A stretch of DNA of 19,133 nucleotides from Rhodococcus sp. IITR03 (GTDB lineage Bacteria; Actinomycetota; Actinomycetes; Mycobacteriales; Mycobacteriaceae): positions 91,847-110,979 of the forward strand of contig LATQ01000001.1 in NCBI GenBank assembly GCA_001017865.1. Reading direction: 5' to 3'. Position numbers and translations under genes: made by a program. The notes beneath the pieces are model-generated. The model worked only from the letters and a program-made list of their open reading frames with translations, was not told the DNA's origin and searched no databases. Within the stretch, counting starts at the first letter, position 1. The number at the start of each line of letters is the position of its first letter. This document shows positions 1 to 12,239 of the stretch, in pieces.

Positions 1-248
1 AATGGGAGACGCTGCACCACGACAAGGATCTCGCCGACATCGTCCAGGACCTCGGGTACGTCCGCGACGACGGGAAGACCCTCATCGGTCAGCCCCATCT
101 CGATCTGGACGATCCGAAGAAGATGTGGACCCTGGACGACGTACGGGGCAACACCTTCCAGAGCCCGAACGTGCTGTTGAACCAGATGTCCGACGACGAG
201 CGCGTAGCGCACATCGCCCAGTACCGCGCGGGTGCCACACCGCGATAA
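1..248 (+). CDS. prmA: Propane monooxygenase hydroxylase large (alpha) subunit, 3' end only
   Basis: Only the last 81 codons are in the window, read in the frame starting at base 3 and ending in TAA at 246-248. The peptide includes [19 protein letters not shown], which I recognise as the C-terminal part of the PrmA/MimA large subunit of soluble di-iron alkane monooxygenases. This subunit carries the di-iron centre that activates O2 to hydroxylate propane; its iron-ligand motifs lie upstream of the window. prmB, prmC and prmD follow directly, which confirms the identity. The family assignment is secure. Whether the preferred substrate is propane, acetone or another small alkane cannot be told from this fragment. 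Confidence 0.9.
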   Translation, partial: WETLHHDKDLADIVQDLGYVRDDGKTLIGQPHLDLDDPKKMWTLDDVRGNTFQSPNVLLNQMSDDERVAHIAQYRAGATPR

Positions 249-257
249 CCCAGGACC

Positions 258-294
258 GGTGGATGGCGCCGCGGCCACTTCGGCGCCATCCACC
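258..294 (+). promoter_or_regulatory. Intra-operon hairpin between prmA and prmB
   Basis: A perfect 14-bp inverted repeat (GGTGGATGGCGCCG at 258-271 and its complement at 281-294) with a 9-nt loop starts 10 bases after the prmA stop. No T-run follows, and the prmB ribosome-binding site begins 27 bases later. It could be a partial terminator or a 3' stabiliser that keeps the large-subunit message more abundant than the reductase message. The structure is visible; the role is inferred. Confidence 0.75.
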
Positions 295-332
295 GCCTCA
301 TCGTTCATTTTACGAGCCCCAGGAGAGACCCC

Positions 333-1375
333 GTGGCCGACAAGCACGTAATCAACTTCGAACCCGTCAACATCGAGATGGAAATCGGCGAAGACGAGTA
401 CATCCTCGACGCCGCATTCCGGCAAGGCATCCACCTGATGCATGGTTGCCGCGAGGGACGCTGCTCGGCCTGCAAGTCGTTCGTCCTGGACGGCGATATT
501 CAGATGGAGAACTACTCGACGTTTGCGTGCAACGAATCCGAGGTCGACGAAGGATGGTATTGCTCTGCCGCTCGACCGCGTACAGCGATTGCACGATCGA
601 GTTGCTCAATTTCGACGAGGACGAACTGCTCGGCGGTGTCCCCATCCAGGACGTTCGCACCCGGGTGACCGGCATCGAGTCGATGACCAAGGACATCGTC
701 TCGCTACGATTGCAACCCGTCGAACCCGCCGCCTACGACTTCAAGCCCGGCCAGTATGCGGACCTGAAGATCCCCGGGACCGAGGAGCATCGGTCCTTCT
801 CGATGGCAACGACGCAATCGACACCCGGCCATATCGAATTTCTCATCAAGAAGTATCCGGGCGGAAAGTTCGCCGGGCTGCTCGAAAATGAGCTCTCGGT
901 CGGTGACGAGATCGCCTTGACCGGTCCCTACGGGTCGTTCACTCTCAAGGACGGCCATGTCCTGCCGATCGTTTTGATCGGCGGCGGAGCCGGAATGGCC
1001 CCCGTCCTCTCGCTCCTGCGGCATATGAGCGAGACGGGCAACACCCGCTCGGTGCACTTCTACTACGGTGCCCGGACGCCCGCCGACCTGTTCTACGTCG
1101 ACGAGATTCTCCGGCTCGGAGAAGGGCTCACGGATTTCACGTTCGTGGCGTGCCTGTCGGAATCGATGGTCCCGGAGCCGGCGGGGTCGATCGTCGTCGA
1201 AGAAGGCAACGTCACCGACGTCGTGAGCCGCCGCGAATCGGGCATCGACAAGACCGAGGTCTATCTCTGCGGGCCACCACCGATGGTCGACGCGGCGCTC
1301 GCTCTGCTCGAAGCCACCGGCACCCCGAGCGATCAGATTTTCTACGACAAGTTCACCAGTCCCGCCTTCGAATAG
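333..1375 (+). CDS. prmB: Propane monooxygenase reductase component (2Fe-2S/FAD/NADH), one frameshift
   Basis: This protein passes electrons from NADH through FAD and a 2Fe-2S cluster to the di-iron hydroxylase. After one base is restored it has about 347 residues, normal for the family. The N-terminal plant-type ferredoxin domain has Cys39, Cys44, Cys47 and Cys79. The flavin domain has RSFS (154-157), and the NAD domain has GGGAGMAP (217-224) and CGPPPM (313-318). The GTG start at 333 is preceded by AGGAGA at 321-326. Reading breaks at 556-557, where GGATGGTATTG should read GGATGGGTATTG. One missing G moves translation to the next frame, in which Val76-Leu-Leu-Cys79 and all the remaining domains read cleanly. 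Both halves are conserved, so a base-call error is more likely than inactivation. If the break is real, the electron-transfer chain is lost. Confidence 0.92.
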
Positions 1376-1423
1376 TCCACAAGGATTCACAGTCCTCTTT
1401 CCCCGACAGAACTGAGAAACGCG

Positions 1424-2530
1424 ATGACCGCAACTTCCGAGCCCAAGCAGCGGAGCTTTCCGAAGATCGAGTTCACCGACTCCGAAGCCGGTGCGCTGGA
1501 GTTTCCCAGCTCCCGCAGCCGTACCTTCACCTACTACACGCCGGCCAAGAAGCGGTCGACGATGTACGAGGACGTGACCGTCGACGTTCAGCCCGACCCG
1601 GACCGTCACCTCTCCCAGGGCTGGATCTACGGATTCGGCAATGGACCGGGCGGATACCCGCAGGACTGGACCGTGGCGAAGTCGTCGAACTGGCATGCTT
1701 TCCTCGATCCGAACGAGGAGTGGGACCAGACGATCTTTCGCAACAACTCCAAGGTCGTCCACCAGGTCGAATTGTGTCTGTCCAACGCCAAACGCGCCCG
1801 AGTCTACGACGCCTGGAACACGCCCTGGCTGACGTTCATCGCCCGCAACCTGGGCGCGTGGATGCATGCCGAAAACGGGTTGGCGCTGCACGTGTTCACC
1901 TCCATCCAGCGTTCCGGGCCGACCAACATGATCAACACCGCCGTCGCAGTGAACGCGGCTCACAAGATGCGTTTCGCTCAGGACCTGGCGTTGTTCAACC
2001 TCGACTTGTCCGAGGCCACCGACAATTTCGACGGCGCCGTGCACAAAGAGGTGTGGCAGTCCGCCCCCGAGTGGCAACCGACCCGGGAGGTCGTCGAGCG
2101 GCTCACCGCCGTTCCGGACTGGTGTGAGCTACTGTTCGCTTCGAACATCGTTTTCGAGCAGCTGGTCGGTTCGCTGTTCCGCACCGAACTGGTCATGCAG
2201 ATCGCCGCCGGCAACGGAGACTACATCACCCCCACCATCGTCGGCACCGGTGAGCACGATTACGACCGCGACCTCGCCTACACCCGCAACCTGTTCCAGT
2301 TGCTCACTCGCGACCCTGAGCACGGCGAGTCGAACAAGGAACTGTTCGGCTCCTGGCTCGCGACGTGGGTGCCCCGGTGCCTCGACGCCGCCCGCGCGCT
2401 GCAACCGATCTGGTCGCAGCCCGCCGACAAGGCCGTCACCTTCGCCGACAGCCTCGACGCCGCCACGGCGAAGTTCCGTTCCCTGCTCGAGGAGATCGGG
2501 CTCGACACCCCCAAGGAGTTGGACCAGTGA
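1424..2530 (+). CDS. prmC: Propane monooxygenase hydroxylase small (beta) subunit
   Basis: This intact 368-residue ORF is the non-catalytic beta subunit of the hydroxylase, a ferritin-like helical protein that packs against PrmA in the alpha2beta2(gamma2) complex. Recognisable stretches are [20 protein letters not shown] near residue 30, the [18 protein letters not shown] segment near 66-83, and the [18 protein letters not shown] helix near 140. The length matches known PrmC/MimC. The ATG at 1424 lies 48 bases after prmB with only a weak ribosome-binding site. The 3' end overlaps prmD as GTGA, which implies translational coupling. No frameshift is present, in contrast to its neighbours. Confidence 0.94.
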   Translation: MTATSEPKQRSFPKIEFTDSEAGALEFPSSRSRTFTYYTPAKKRSTMYEDVTVDVQPDPDRHLSQGWIYGFGNGPGGYPQDWTVAKSSNWHAFLDPNEEWDQTIFRNNSKVVHQVELCLSNAKRARVYDAWNTPWLTFIARNLGAWMHAENGLALHVFTSIQRSGPTNMINTAVAVNAAHKMRFAQDLALFNLDLSEATDNFDGAVHKEVWQSAPEWQPTREVVERLTAVPDWCELLFASNIVFEQLVGSLFRTELVMQIAAGNGDYITPTIVGTGEHDYDRDLAYTRNLFQLLTRDPEHGESNKELFGSWLATWVPRCLDAARALQPIWSQPADKAVTFADSLDAATAKFRSLLEEIGLDTPKELDQ

Positions 2531-2867
2531 GCATGCACTTCGGATCGTCCACCGAGTTCTCCAACATGTGTGGCGTCACCTTGATGAACACCCCCATCGG
2601 CCGCGTCGTCGCAGAGGTGATGGGCGCCAAAGACGGTGTCGAGCTGACCGAGTACCCGTCGATGATCCGCGTCGACGGCCAGAAGTTGCTCGACTTCAAC
2701 TACGAAGAACTCACCGACGCCTGGGTCAGGATTTCGACGGCTCGATCTTCGAAGAGATCAGCTCCACCCATTACGGGCGCATGGTCCACCTCGACGACAA
2801 GACCCTGCTGTTCGCCAGCCCCGAGGATGCCGCCGAATACATCGGATTCGACCTCACAGAGCACTAG
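2527..2867 (+). CDS. prmD: Propane monooxygenase coupling (effector) protein, one frameshift
   Basis: This small regulatory subunit (MmoB/DmpM-type) binds the hydroxylase and tunes O2 activation and coupling. After repair it has about 113 residues, normal for the family. It contains [20 protein letters not shown] near the N-terminus, then [29 protein letters not shown] and a C-terminal [16 protein letters not shown] prefer the GTG at 2527 because AAGGAG (2513-2518) is 8 bases upstream and it overlaps the prmC stop as GTGA. An ATG at 2533 would give a protein two residues shorter. The frame breaks at 2720-2721: GACGCCTGGGT should read GACGCCCTGGGT. One missing C restores [10 protein letters not shown]. 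Both parts are well conserved, so this is probably a sequence error. Confidence 0.9.
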
Positions 2868-2876
2868 CCCGCAACC

Positions 2877-2904
2877 GTCCGGGGCCACCGAGGTGGCCCC
2901 GGAC
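2877..2904 (+). promoter_or_regulatory. Strong hairpin between prmD and the amidohydrolase gene
   Basis: GTCCGGGGCCACC (2877-2889) and its exact complement (2892-2904) form a 13-bp, almost entirely GC stem with only GA at the tip. It begins 10 bases after prmD. There is no T-tract, and the operon continues on the same strand 40 bases later. It could be an attenuator or stabiliser separating the four structural genes from the accessory genes. The structure is seen; the function is inferred. Confidence 0.75.
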
Positions 2905-2944
2905 AACCCACAGCCCCCCGGAACCAGGACCAAGCGAGGACGCG

Positions 2945-3990
2945 ATGTATCAGAAGGACGGCCAGAAATACTTCATTGTGGACGGTCACGTACACGTCTG
3001 GGACGCCCGCGAGTCGAACCAGAAGAACGTACACGGCAAGCAGTTCATCGACTGCTTCTACGACTACCACAAGAACCTCAGCCCCCAAGGGGTCGTGTGG
3101 GACTACGACACCTACACGTACTACGGCAGCGAACGCTTCGAGCGTGACATCTTCGTAGAGGGATACGTCGACCACGCGATCTTTCAGGCCACCCTGCTCA
3201 GCGACTTCTACCACAACGGATTCGGCCGCACCGACGAAGCACTCGCCCTGGTCGCCAAGCACCCCGGCAAGCTGACCTACAATCACGCCTACGACCCTCG
3301 CCACGAGGAGGCCGGTCTTGAGCAGCTCCGCAAGGACGCCGACCGGATGAACCTGCAGGGCGTCAAGCTCTACACCGCCGAATGGCACGGCGACTCCCGC
3401 GGCTACAAACTCGATGACCCGTGGTCGCGTCGCTACCTCGAAGAGTGCATCAAGCTGGGGATCAAAAACATTCACGTCCACAAGGGCCCGACGATCCGTC
3501 CGCTCGATCGCGACGCCTTCGATGTCTCCGACGTCGACAAGGTCGCCACCGACTACCTGGACCTGCGTTTCGTCGTCGAGCACGTAGGTCTGCCACGACT
3601 CGAAGACTTCTGCTGGATCGCTACCCAGGAGTCGAACGTCTACGGCGGCCTGGCTGTGGCTCTGCCATTCATCCACACCCGCCCCCGCTACTTCGCCCAG
3701 ATCATCGGCGAGTTGCTCTACTGGATCGGCGAGGACAAGATCCTGTTCGGTAGCGACTACGCGCTGTGGACCCGAAGTGGCTGATCGAGCAGTTCGTCGA
3801 CTTCCAGATTCCCGAGGACATGCAAACCGAGTACGCACCGATCACCGTCGAGCAGAAGCAGAAGATCCTCGGCCTCAACGCCGCAGCACTGTACGACATC
3901 GACGTACCTGCAGACCTGCAACTGGCCGAGCCGGCCGGCCAGGAAGGTGTGGAGGTCGCGGCGGGGGCGCAGGCGACGGTGTCGTCATGA
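2945..3990 (+). CDS. Metal-dependent amidohydrolase (TIM-barrel) of the propane monooxygenase operon, one frameshift
   Basis: This is a member of the amidohydrolase-2 superfamily, about 348 residues after repair. Probable metal or catalytic residues are His15 and His17 in [10 protein letters not shown], His177/His179 in IHVHKGP, His213 in VVEHVGLP and Asp271 in FGSDY. The order is that of a decarboxylase/hydrolase-type barrel. An amidohydrolase sits at this place in the mycobacterial and rhodococcal mim/prm operons, but its substrate there is unknown to me. The frame breaks at 3771-3773: TGGACCCGAAG should read TGGACCCCGAAG, which gives [20 protein letters not shown]. The ATG at 2945 follows AAGCGAGGACGCG. 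The 3' end overlaps the next gene as ATGA. It may process a pathway intermediate or help build the enzyme; neither is shown. Confidence 0.88.
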
Positions 3991-4729
3991 CTGCCACCGT
4001 TGTATGCACCCAACACGACGTGCTGATGGCACTGTCGACGGTCACCGATCCCGAACTGGACGAACCGATCACAGACCTCGGCTTCGTTCGGTCGGTCATC
4101 CTCGACGACGACGGGGTCACCGTGCACCTGCGGCTGCCCACCGCGTTCTGCTCACCGAACTTCGCCTATCTCATGGCCTCCGACGCCCTCGACGCCCTGC
4201 GCCTGATCGAGGACATCGGTGAGGTGCGGGTACTGCTCGACGACCACCACGACAGCGACAAGATCAATACCGGCCTTGCAGCCGACGCCGGATATGTCGG
4301 AACGTTCGGTTCCGAGGCGGAGGAGAGTCTGCGCGAGTTGCGCCGAACGTTCCTGTCCAAGGCGCATGCCGCAGCGATGGAACGGTGCGTGGAGGCGCAC
4401 CTGAAGAGCACCGACATGGGCGTGAACGAGATCTACCGACTGGTTCTCAGCGACCTCGCTCCAGGAAAGGCCAAGGCTGCGTTGCTGCGTCGCCGGATCG
4501 CCATCGGCTTGAGCATCTGCCCGGCCAGCCGGGTGTTTGTCGACGACGACGGCAAACGTATTCCGGCGGACTCGGTGCCGATGCGGCTGCGTTTCGCCAA
4601 GTCGGTGCGCATCTCGATGGAAGGCAATGCCCACTTCTGCCGCGGTCTACTCGCCACCCGCTATGCCGACAGCGAATCCGCGGGCGACACTCCGCAAATC
4701 ATCAACCTCAGAACGACCAGGAGCCCGCG

Positions 4730-4733
<4 letters not shown>
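3987..4733 (+). CDS. DUF59/MIP18-domain protein (possible Fe-S or metal-centre assembly factor)
   Basis: This intact 248-residue ORF starts with an ATG overlapping the amidohydrolase stop (ATGA) and ends with the same overlap into the alcohol dehydrogenase. The N-terminal third looks like a MIP18/PaaD/SufT-type domain: DPELDEPITDLGFVRSV at 21-37, then LRLPTAFCSPNFAYLM with a candidate metal-binding Cys55. The rest, about 150 residues, is not recognised. Members of the DUF59 family assist iron-sulphur cluster assembly. In this operon it could help mature the reductase cluster or load iron into the hydroxylase, but that is inference. Homologues occupy the same slot in mycobacterial mim operons. 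Confidence 0.85.
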
Positions 4734-7891
<3,158 letters not shown>

Positions 7892-7937
7892 TGCACCACG
7901 CACCACACCGGCCGGACAGACCCCGGCGGGTGCACCC

Positions 7938-9340
7938 GTGACGGACACACACCTGCGCGAAAGGACAAGTCATGACCTGGTGACGACCGGTCCCGTAGCG
8001 GATCTGGTTGCGGGTCTTGGCGATGCTGTAGTGACCGACGGCGACGCCATGATCGCCTACACCCGCGATCAGGCACTGCTCTCGCCCTCTGGTCAACCGA
8101 TAGCAGTGGTTCGTGCCCGGACGGTCGACGATGTAGTGGCGACGCTGCAGACTGCCTACCGGTACACGATTCCGGTTGTCACGAGAGGTGCGGGGACCGG
8201 TCTTGCCGGTGGTGCCAATGCGCTCGAAGGATGCATCGTCCTGAGTACCGAGAAGATGAACCGCATTCTCGAACTCGACGAGCAGTCCCGTACCGCGACT
8301 GTCGAACCCGGGGTCATCAACGGCGACCTCGCTACCGCAGCAGCAGAGCGGGGATTGTGGTACGTGCCGACCCCGGCAGTCGCGCCATCTCCACGATCGG
8401 CGGGAACCTCGCCACCAATGCCGGTGGGCCCTGTTGCGCCAAATACGGGGTGACCGGCGATCACGTCGCCCGGATCAAAGCCGTGCTCCCCGACGGCCGC
8501 ATCATCCACACCGGTGCCGTCACCCGCAAGAACGTCGCCGGTCTGAACCTCACGCAACTGCTGGTCGGGTCCGAGGGCACCCTTGCCGTCATCGTCGAGG
8601 CAACACTGCGGCTGCGCCGGACCCCGGCGCACACGGCCACCGTCGTCGCCGCCTTTGCCGATCCCGTCCAGGCGGTCGACGCAGTGCTGGCGATCCAGGC
8701 GGTGGCCGACCCGAGCCTGGTCGAACTCATGGACCGAACCACCATCACCGCCGTCAACGACATGACCCATATGGGCCTCGACGAGACAGCCGGCGCGCTG
8801 CTGCTGATCCAGTGCGACGGCGACGCCGCCGAGGCGGAAGCGCAGCGCAGCGCGGACGCATGCCGCGCCGCCGCGGCCAGCGAGTTGTACGTGAGCACCG
8901 ACGCCGCTGAAGGTGACGCACTCATGCAGGCCCGCCGGGTGGCGCTGACCGCTCTGGAACGCCGCGGCAGCACCCTACTCGACGACCTGGCCGTGCCGGT
9001 TCCCCAACTACCACACATGCTCGATGCCATCAGTCGCATCGCCGACCGCCACCGCCTGCTCATCGGTACGTTCGGGCATGCCGCCGACGGGAACCTCCAC
9101 CCCACGATCGTCTTCGACCCGGCCGACCCCGACGCCGCCGACCGGGCCTATCGGGCGTTCGACGAGATGGTGACGCGATGTCTGGCTCTGGGCGGATCGA
9201 TCACGGGCGAACACGGCGTCGGTGATCTCAAACGCAGCTATCTCGAAACGATGGTAGGCACTGACGAGAGAGCGTTGATGTGTCAGATCAAGGCCGCGTT
9301 CGATCCAGCCGGGATACTCAATCCAGGGCGCGCGATGTGA
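7938..9340 (+). CDS. FAD-linked 2-hydroxyacid dehydrogenase (glycolate oxidase GlcD / D-lactate dehydrogenase type), one frameshift
   Basis: This flavoprotein of about 467 residues belongs to the GlcD/Dld2 family and oxidises a 2-hydroxyacid (glycolate, D-lactate or similar) to the 2-oxoacid. The PCMH FAD-binding motif is RGAGTGLAGG (83-92), followed by ISTIGGNLATNAGG. The C-terminal substrate/metal signatures are GTFGHAADGNLHPTI and GEHGVGDLKRSYL, and it ends AAFDPAGILNPGRAM. The frame breaks at 8367-8368: TACGTGCCGACCCC should read TACGTGCCCGACCCC, restoring WYVPDPGSRAIST. GTG 7938 is the first in-frame start; GTG 7980 downstream is an alternative. Next to an acetone/propane operon, lactate from the methylglyoxal route is an attractive substrate, but that is inference. 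Confidence 0.88.
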
Positions 9341-9443
9341 GAGTCCCCCGAGCTCCCAGCATGGACCTGCACCCGTCTCGGTCGCGGATCGCGACACCTG
9401 TGCCGCCGTCGATACCGTTGACCATCCCCGACGAAAGGCCACG

Positions 9444-9650
9444 ATGATGTCCGTGAACCCGTCCCCCGTCCCGCTCCCGAAATACCGTCGCGCCCCCGAA
9501 CCTGGGCCGCTCCCGGTATCGAGCACGCTCACCGTGACCGACCTCCTGTGCACGCTGGAAGCCCTCACCGGGATTCGTCCCGGACCCGTCGCCCAGGATG
9601 CACAGCCGTTGGGTGACCCGTCCCGGTTCCACCCGCCGGAAGCGTCCTGA
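9444..9650 (+). CDS. Small hypothetical protein, 68 residues
   Basis: I do not recognise this ORF. The ATG at 9444 (a second ATG follows at 9447) has GAAAGG at 9433-9438, 5 bases upstream, a good actinobacterial ribosome-binding site. The product is Pro-rich in its first half (SVNPSPVPLPKYRRAPEPGP). Its second half, STLTVTDLLCTLEALTGIRP, could form a helix, and it ends in DPSRFHPPEAS. It has no signal peptide or membrane segment. It sits between glcD and the regulator on the same strand. Codon choice looks like that of coding DNA, but a random ORF is not excluded. Confidence 0.5.
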   Translation: MMSVNPSPVPLPKYRRAPEPGPLPVSSTLTVTDLLCTLEALTGIRPGPVAQDAQPLGDPSRFHPPEAS

Positions 9651-9804
9651 ATCTGCCGCAATACCCTTGATAGGCCGCGCCTACGTCATCCTGCGAGATC
9701 CGTGCCTCGCCACCTCTGGAATGACTACCCGAAGCCCCCGCCCGCCGTTGTAGGGCACGTGAGCGCATCGTGGACGTCGGCCTTCCTGGGATCCACCCGC
9801 CATG

Positions 9805-9837
9805 TGTCTCATACTGAGACCCGTGTCACATTGAGAC
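9805..9837 (+). promoter_or_regulatory. Tandem palindromic operator upstream of the AcoR-like activator
   Basis: A perfect inverted repeat GTCTCA-TAC-TGAGAC (9806-9820) is followed by a second, imperfect copy, GTCACA-T-TGAGAC (9825-9837). Two dyads about 18 bases apart, 51 bases before the chosen start of a Fis-type HTH regulator, suggest a dimeric binding site for that regulator or another factor. The promoter itself cannot be placed with confidence. The proposed use is inference. Confidence 0.6.
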
Positions 9838-9887
9838 GCCGTACGCTTGCAAACGCATCCGTGGAAAAGAACAGGCGTAGACAAACC

Positions 9888-11632
9888 ATGACCACCAAGG
9901 ACCTACAGGTAGCACGTGAACGGTTTTTCGACGAGCAGGATCTCGACAGCTCCATTCGGCAGGACATCTACTCCTCTTGGCAGCGATCGAAGTCACTGAA
10001 GGTGGTACCTGATCAGCTCGATCTCCCATATGTCCGGGAGCCGAATCTCGACTGCCCCCTCGTCACGGCCGCCGGACCGGTCCTGAAGCAACTCGCCGAC
10101 GGCTGATGGACGAGCCGGTCGGTGTCATACTGACCTCGGCTGATGGAGTGATCCTGACCAGGATCGCCGCCAGCCAGCGACTGAATCGCACGCTCGATGC
10201 CGTCAATCTAGCGCCGGGTTTCAGCTACTCGGAGGAATTCGCAGGTACCAACGGTATCGGCACTGCTCTCGCGACCCGACAACCAACCCTGGTCACCGGC
10301 GCCGAACACTACGTCGAATGTCTCGGGCAACTGGCCTGCGCCGGTGTCCCGATCACCCACCCGATTTCGGGTGCCCTCGTCGGGGCACTCGACCTCACCG
10401 GCTGGGTCGAAGACGGGGGTCCACTGCTGGCAACCCTCGCCAAATCCGCCACCGCCCAGATCGAGGGACGCCTCCTCGCACAGGCCAGTGCCGAGCAGAC
10501 TGCGCTGCTGAATGCCTATCTGAAGGCGGGTCGGCGGGCGCCGCAGTTGGGGGTTCTCGCTCTCGGGGATGATCTGGTGCTGCTCAACCGTCGCCTACGC
10601 CTGGCATTGGACGCCCCTGACCACGCTGCACTTCTCGAGCACGCAGTCGATCTGACGGGGATGCCTGCCACCCATCGACACATCGTCGCCCTGCCGAGCG
10701 GACGGTCGGCGCGTCTGTCTTCTGTCGAGGACTTCGGATCCGGATCGCGCCGGCAGATGGCGTTGTTCTACGTGCATCTCCTCGACGCTCCCAGCTTCGC
10801 GGTCCCGGCAATCGAGAAATCAGACATTCTGTCCGGTATCACAGGTAGCAGCGCTCCTGGCGGCGCTGCTGCCAGCAGATCGCCCGCTGCGCTCGCGAAC
10901 AACAGTGGGTCACGGTCGCCGGAGAACCGGGAAGCGGTCGCACTGCAGCACTCAAAGCAGTTGCTACCGCTCATATTCCGATTCGCACCCGAATCTTCGC
11001 GGCGACGGAGTTGTCGGGGGACACCCACGCCATGCAGGCCCTCAGGCAAGAACTCGAACAGGACCGCTTCAGCATCATCCTCCGCGACATCGATTTGCTC
11101 GACGAGGAGCATCAGAGGCTGTCGCCGACCTCATCCAGGGACGCGAACACGCCGGCTGGATCGCCGTGACGATCGGCGCTGCACCCGACACCACGGATCT
11201 CGACACGCTGATCCTGCCCTATTTCAGTCATACCGTCCCCGTGCCCGCGTTGCGCCACCGCATCGAGGATCTCCACGATCTGGTGCCGCACCTACTCCGC
11301 CAACTGAGCCACGGAGCGGAGCTCTCCCTCTCCCCTGCGGCGATGCGTCAACTGTGCAAGTACAGCTGGCCCGGAAATGTCAGCGAGCTACGGCAGGCCC
11401 TCCACGAGGTGGTGCTGCGACAACGCTCCGGCATCGCTGAAGTCGAGCAGCTGCCACCGATGTGCCGGGCGATGAGTCGACGCACGCTCACACAGATCGA
11501 AGCCCTGGAACGAGACGCGATCGTCCGCAGCTCGAGGCGAACCACGGTAACAAGAAAGCGGCCGCAACAGCGCTCGGCATCTCCCGTGCCACGATCTACC
11601 GAAAGATCAAAGAATACGGGATCGGCTTGTAA
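9888..11632 (+). CDS. AcoR/MimR-like transcriptional activator (GAF, AAA+, Fis HTH), four frameshifts
   Basis: This is the likely activator of the alkane-oxidation genes, about 582 residues after repair. An N-terminal helical part is followed by a GAF sensor domain (about 75-200) with EEFAGTNGIGTALATRQPTL and THPISGALVGALDLTGW. An AAA+ region begins with a Walker-A-like GEPGSGRT (about 346-353) and has a Walker-B-like IILRDID, then CKYSWPGNVSELRQALHEVV. A Fis-type HTH ends the protein (NHGNKKAAATALGISRATIY). The frame breaks four times, each repaired by one base: C at 10103 (DGLMDEP), C at 10856-10857 (SSAPWRR), G after 11109 (LLDEEASEAV) and C at 11531 (VRSLEANHG). No GAFTGA loop is visible, and the Walker Lys is Arg. 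Start 9888 is the first ATG followed by conserved-looking sequence; GTG 9861 is possible. Confidence 0.87.
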
Positions 11633-11965
11633 GACATTCCCGGTCCGACCGGCTGCTCACGGCGACGTGAGAATAACCTGTCATCGCTTATCGCGATCGG
11701 GTCCGCGCTTGGTAATCCTCCTGCGTCCGGGTTCCCTCATGTCCACAACTCACCAATCGACCGGAGCCCGTCCGACCGGCGGTCATCGTCGTAGTTCATC
11801 GCTTGGTAGCGCACTTGCGTGTCCGGAAATGAGACGTACACCACACAAATTCGGCCGGATCATGAAAGCGCAGAGGCAGCGCAGCCGGTACGAAACTCGA
11901 TGGCTTCGTTGCCGACTGCTCACTGGCACTCAGCATTACCGAGGCAACCGAGAAGGCGATTTCCG
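11633..11965. other. Intergenic stretch after the regulator, no clear gene
   Basis: It contains a small stem-loop, CTCACG-GCGA-CGTGAG at 11656-11671, followed by AATAACC. This may be a weak terminator for the regulator. A single TGAGAC half-site, matching the operator at 9805-9837, lies at 11830-11835. I see no convincing ORF with a ribosome-binding site. The stretch probably holds the promoter of the small gene that follows. Confidence 0.5.
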
Positions 11966-12211
11966 ATGACGACAAACCCGCGGACCCTGTACACACCGAT
12001 TGCGCGGGAGAGCTCCGCCGGGGGGCGGGTCTGGCTGGTGGCTCCACTGTGCAACACGGCCGCCCCCACCGACCATCCTCCAGTACGCGATGACCTGATG
12101 CGCACCTGGCTGCCGGACGGCGACGCTACCTACCGCAGCTCCGACGGCCGCCACCGAGCCACCTGGGCGCAGCTGCATGCGCAATTCGATCTGGTGGAGG
12201 TGACGCCATGA
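11966..12211 (+). CDS. Small hypothetical protein, 81 residues
   Basis: I cannot name this protein. The ATG at 11966 has AGAAGG (11951-11956) upstream. The product begins MTTNPRTLYTPIARESSAGG and continues with RVWLVAPLCNTA, RDDLMRTWLPDGDATYRSSD and a terminal WAQLHAQFDLVEVTP. The spread of charged and aromatic residues looks like a real folded protein, and there is no membrane segment. Its stop TGA overlaps another ATG (CCATGACC). After one restored C that ATG would open a second frame reading MTTPLTDTICSSA, which then runs into the ISL3 remnant. This suggests a two-gene unit disrupted by the insertion element. Confidence 0.6.
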   Translation: MTTNPRTLYTPIARESSAGGRVWLVAPLCNTAAPTDHPPVRDDLMRTWLPDGDATYRSSDGRHRATWAQLHAQFDLVEVTP

Positions 12212-12239
12212 CCACCCCCTGACCGACACCATCTGCTCA

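Noticed and set aside
2..560. Open frame running continuously through the prmA end and into prmB
   Set aside because: Its first 180 or so residues are Arg/Pro-rich out-of-frame translation. The real proteins lie in other frames until the missing G near 557.
704..2077. Long minus-strand open frame opposite prmB and prmC
   Set aside because: Antisense shadow of conserved plus-strand genes in GC-rich DNA. It has no recognisable domain.
2864..3838. 324-residue minus-strand open frame opposite the amidohydrolase gene
   Set aside because: Val/Asp-rich mirror translation with no domain. The plus strand carries the metal-ligand motifs.
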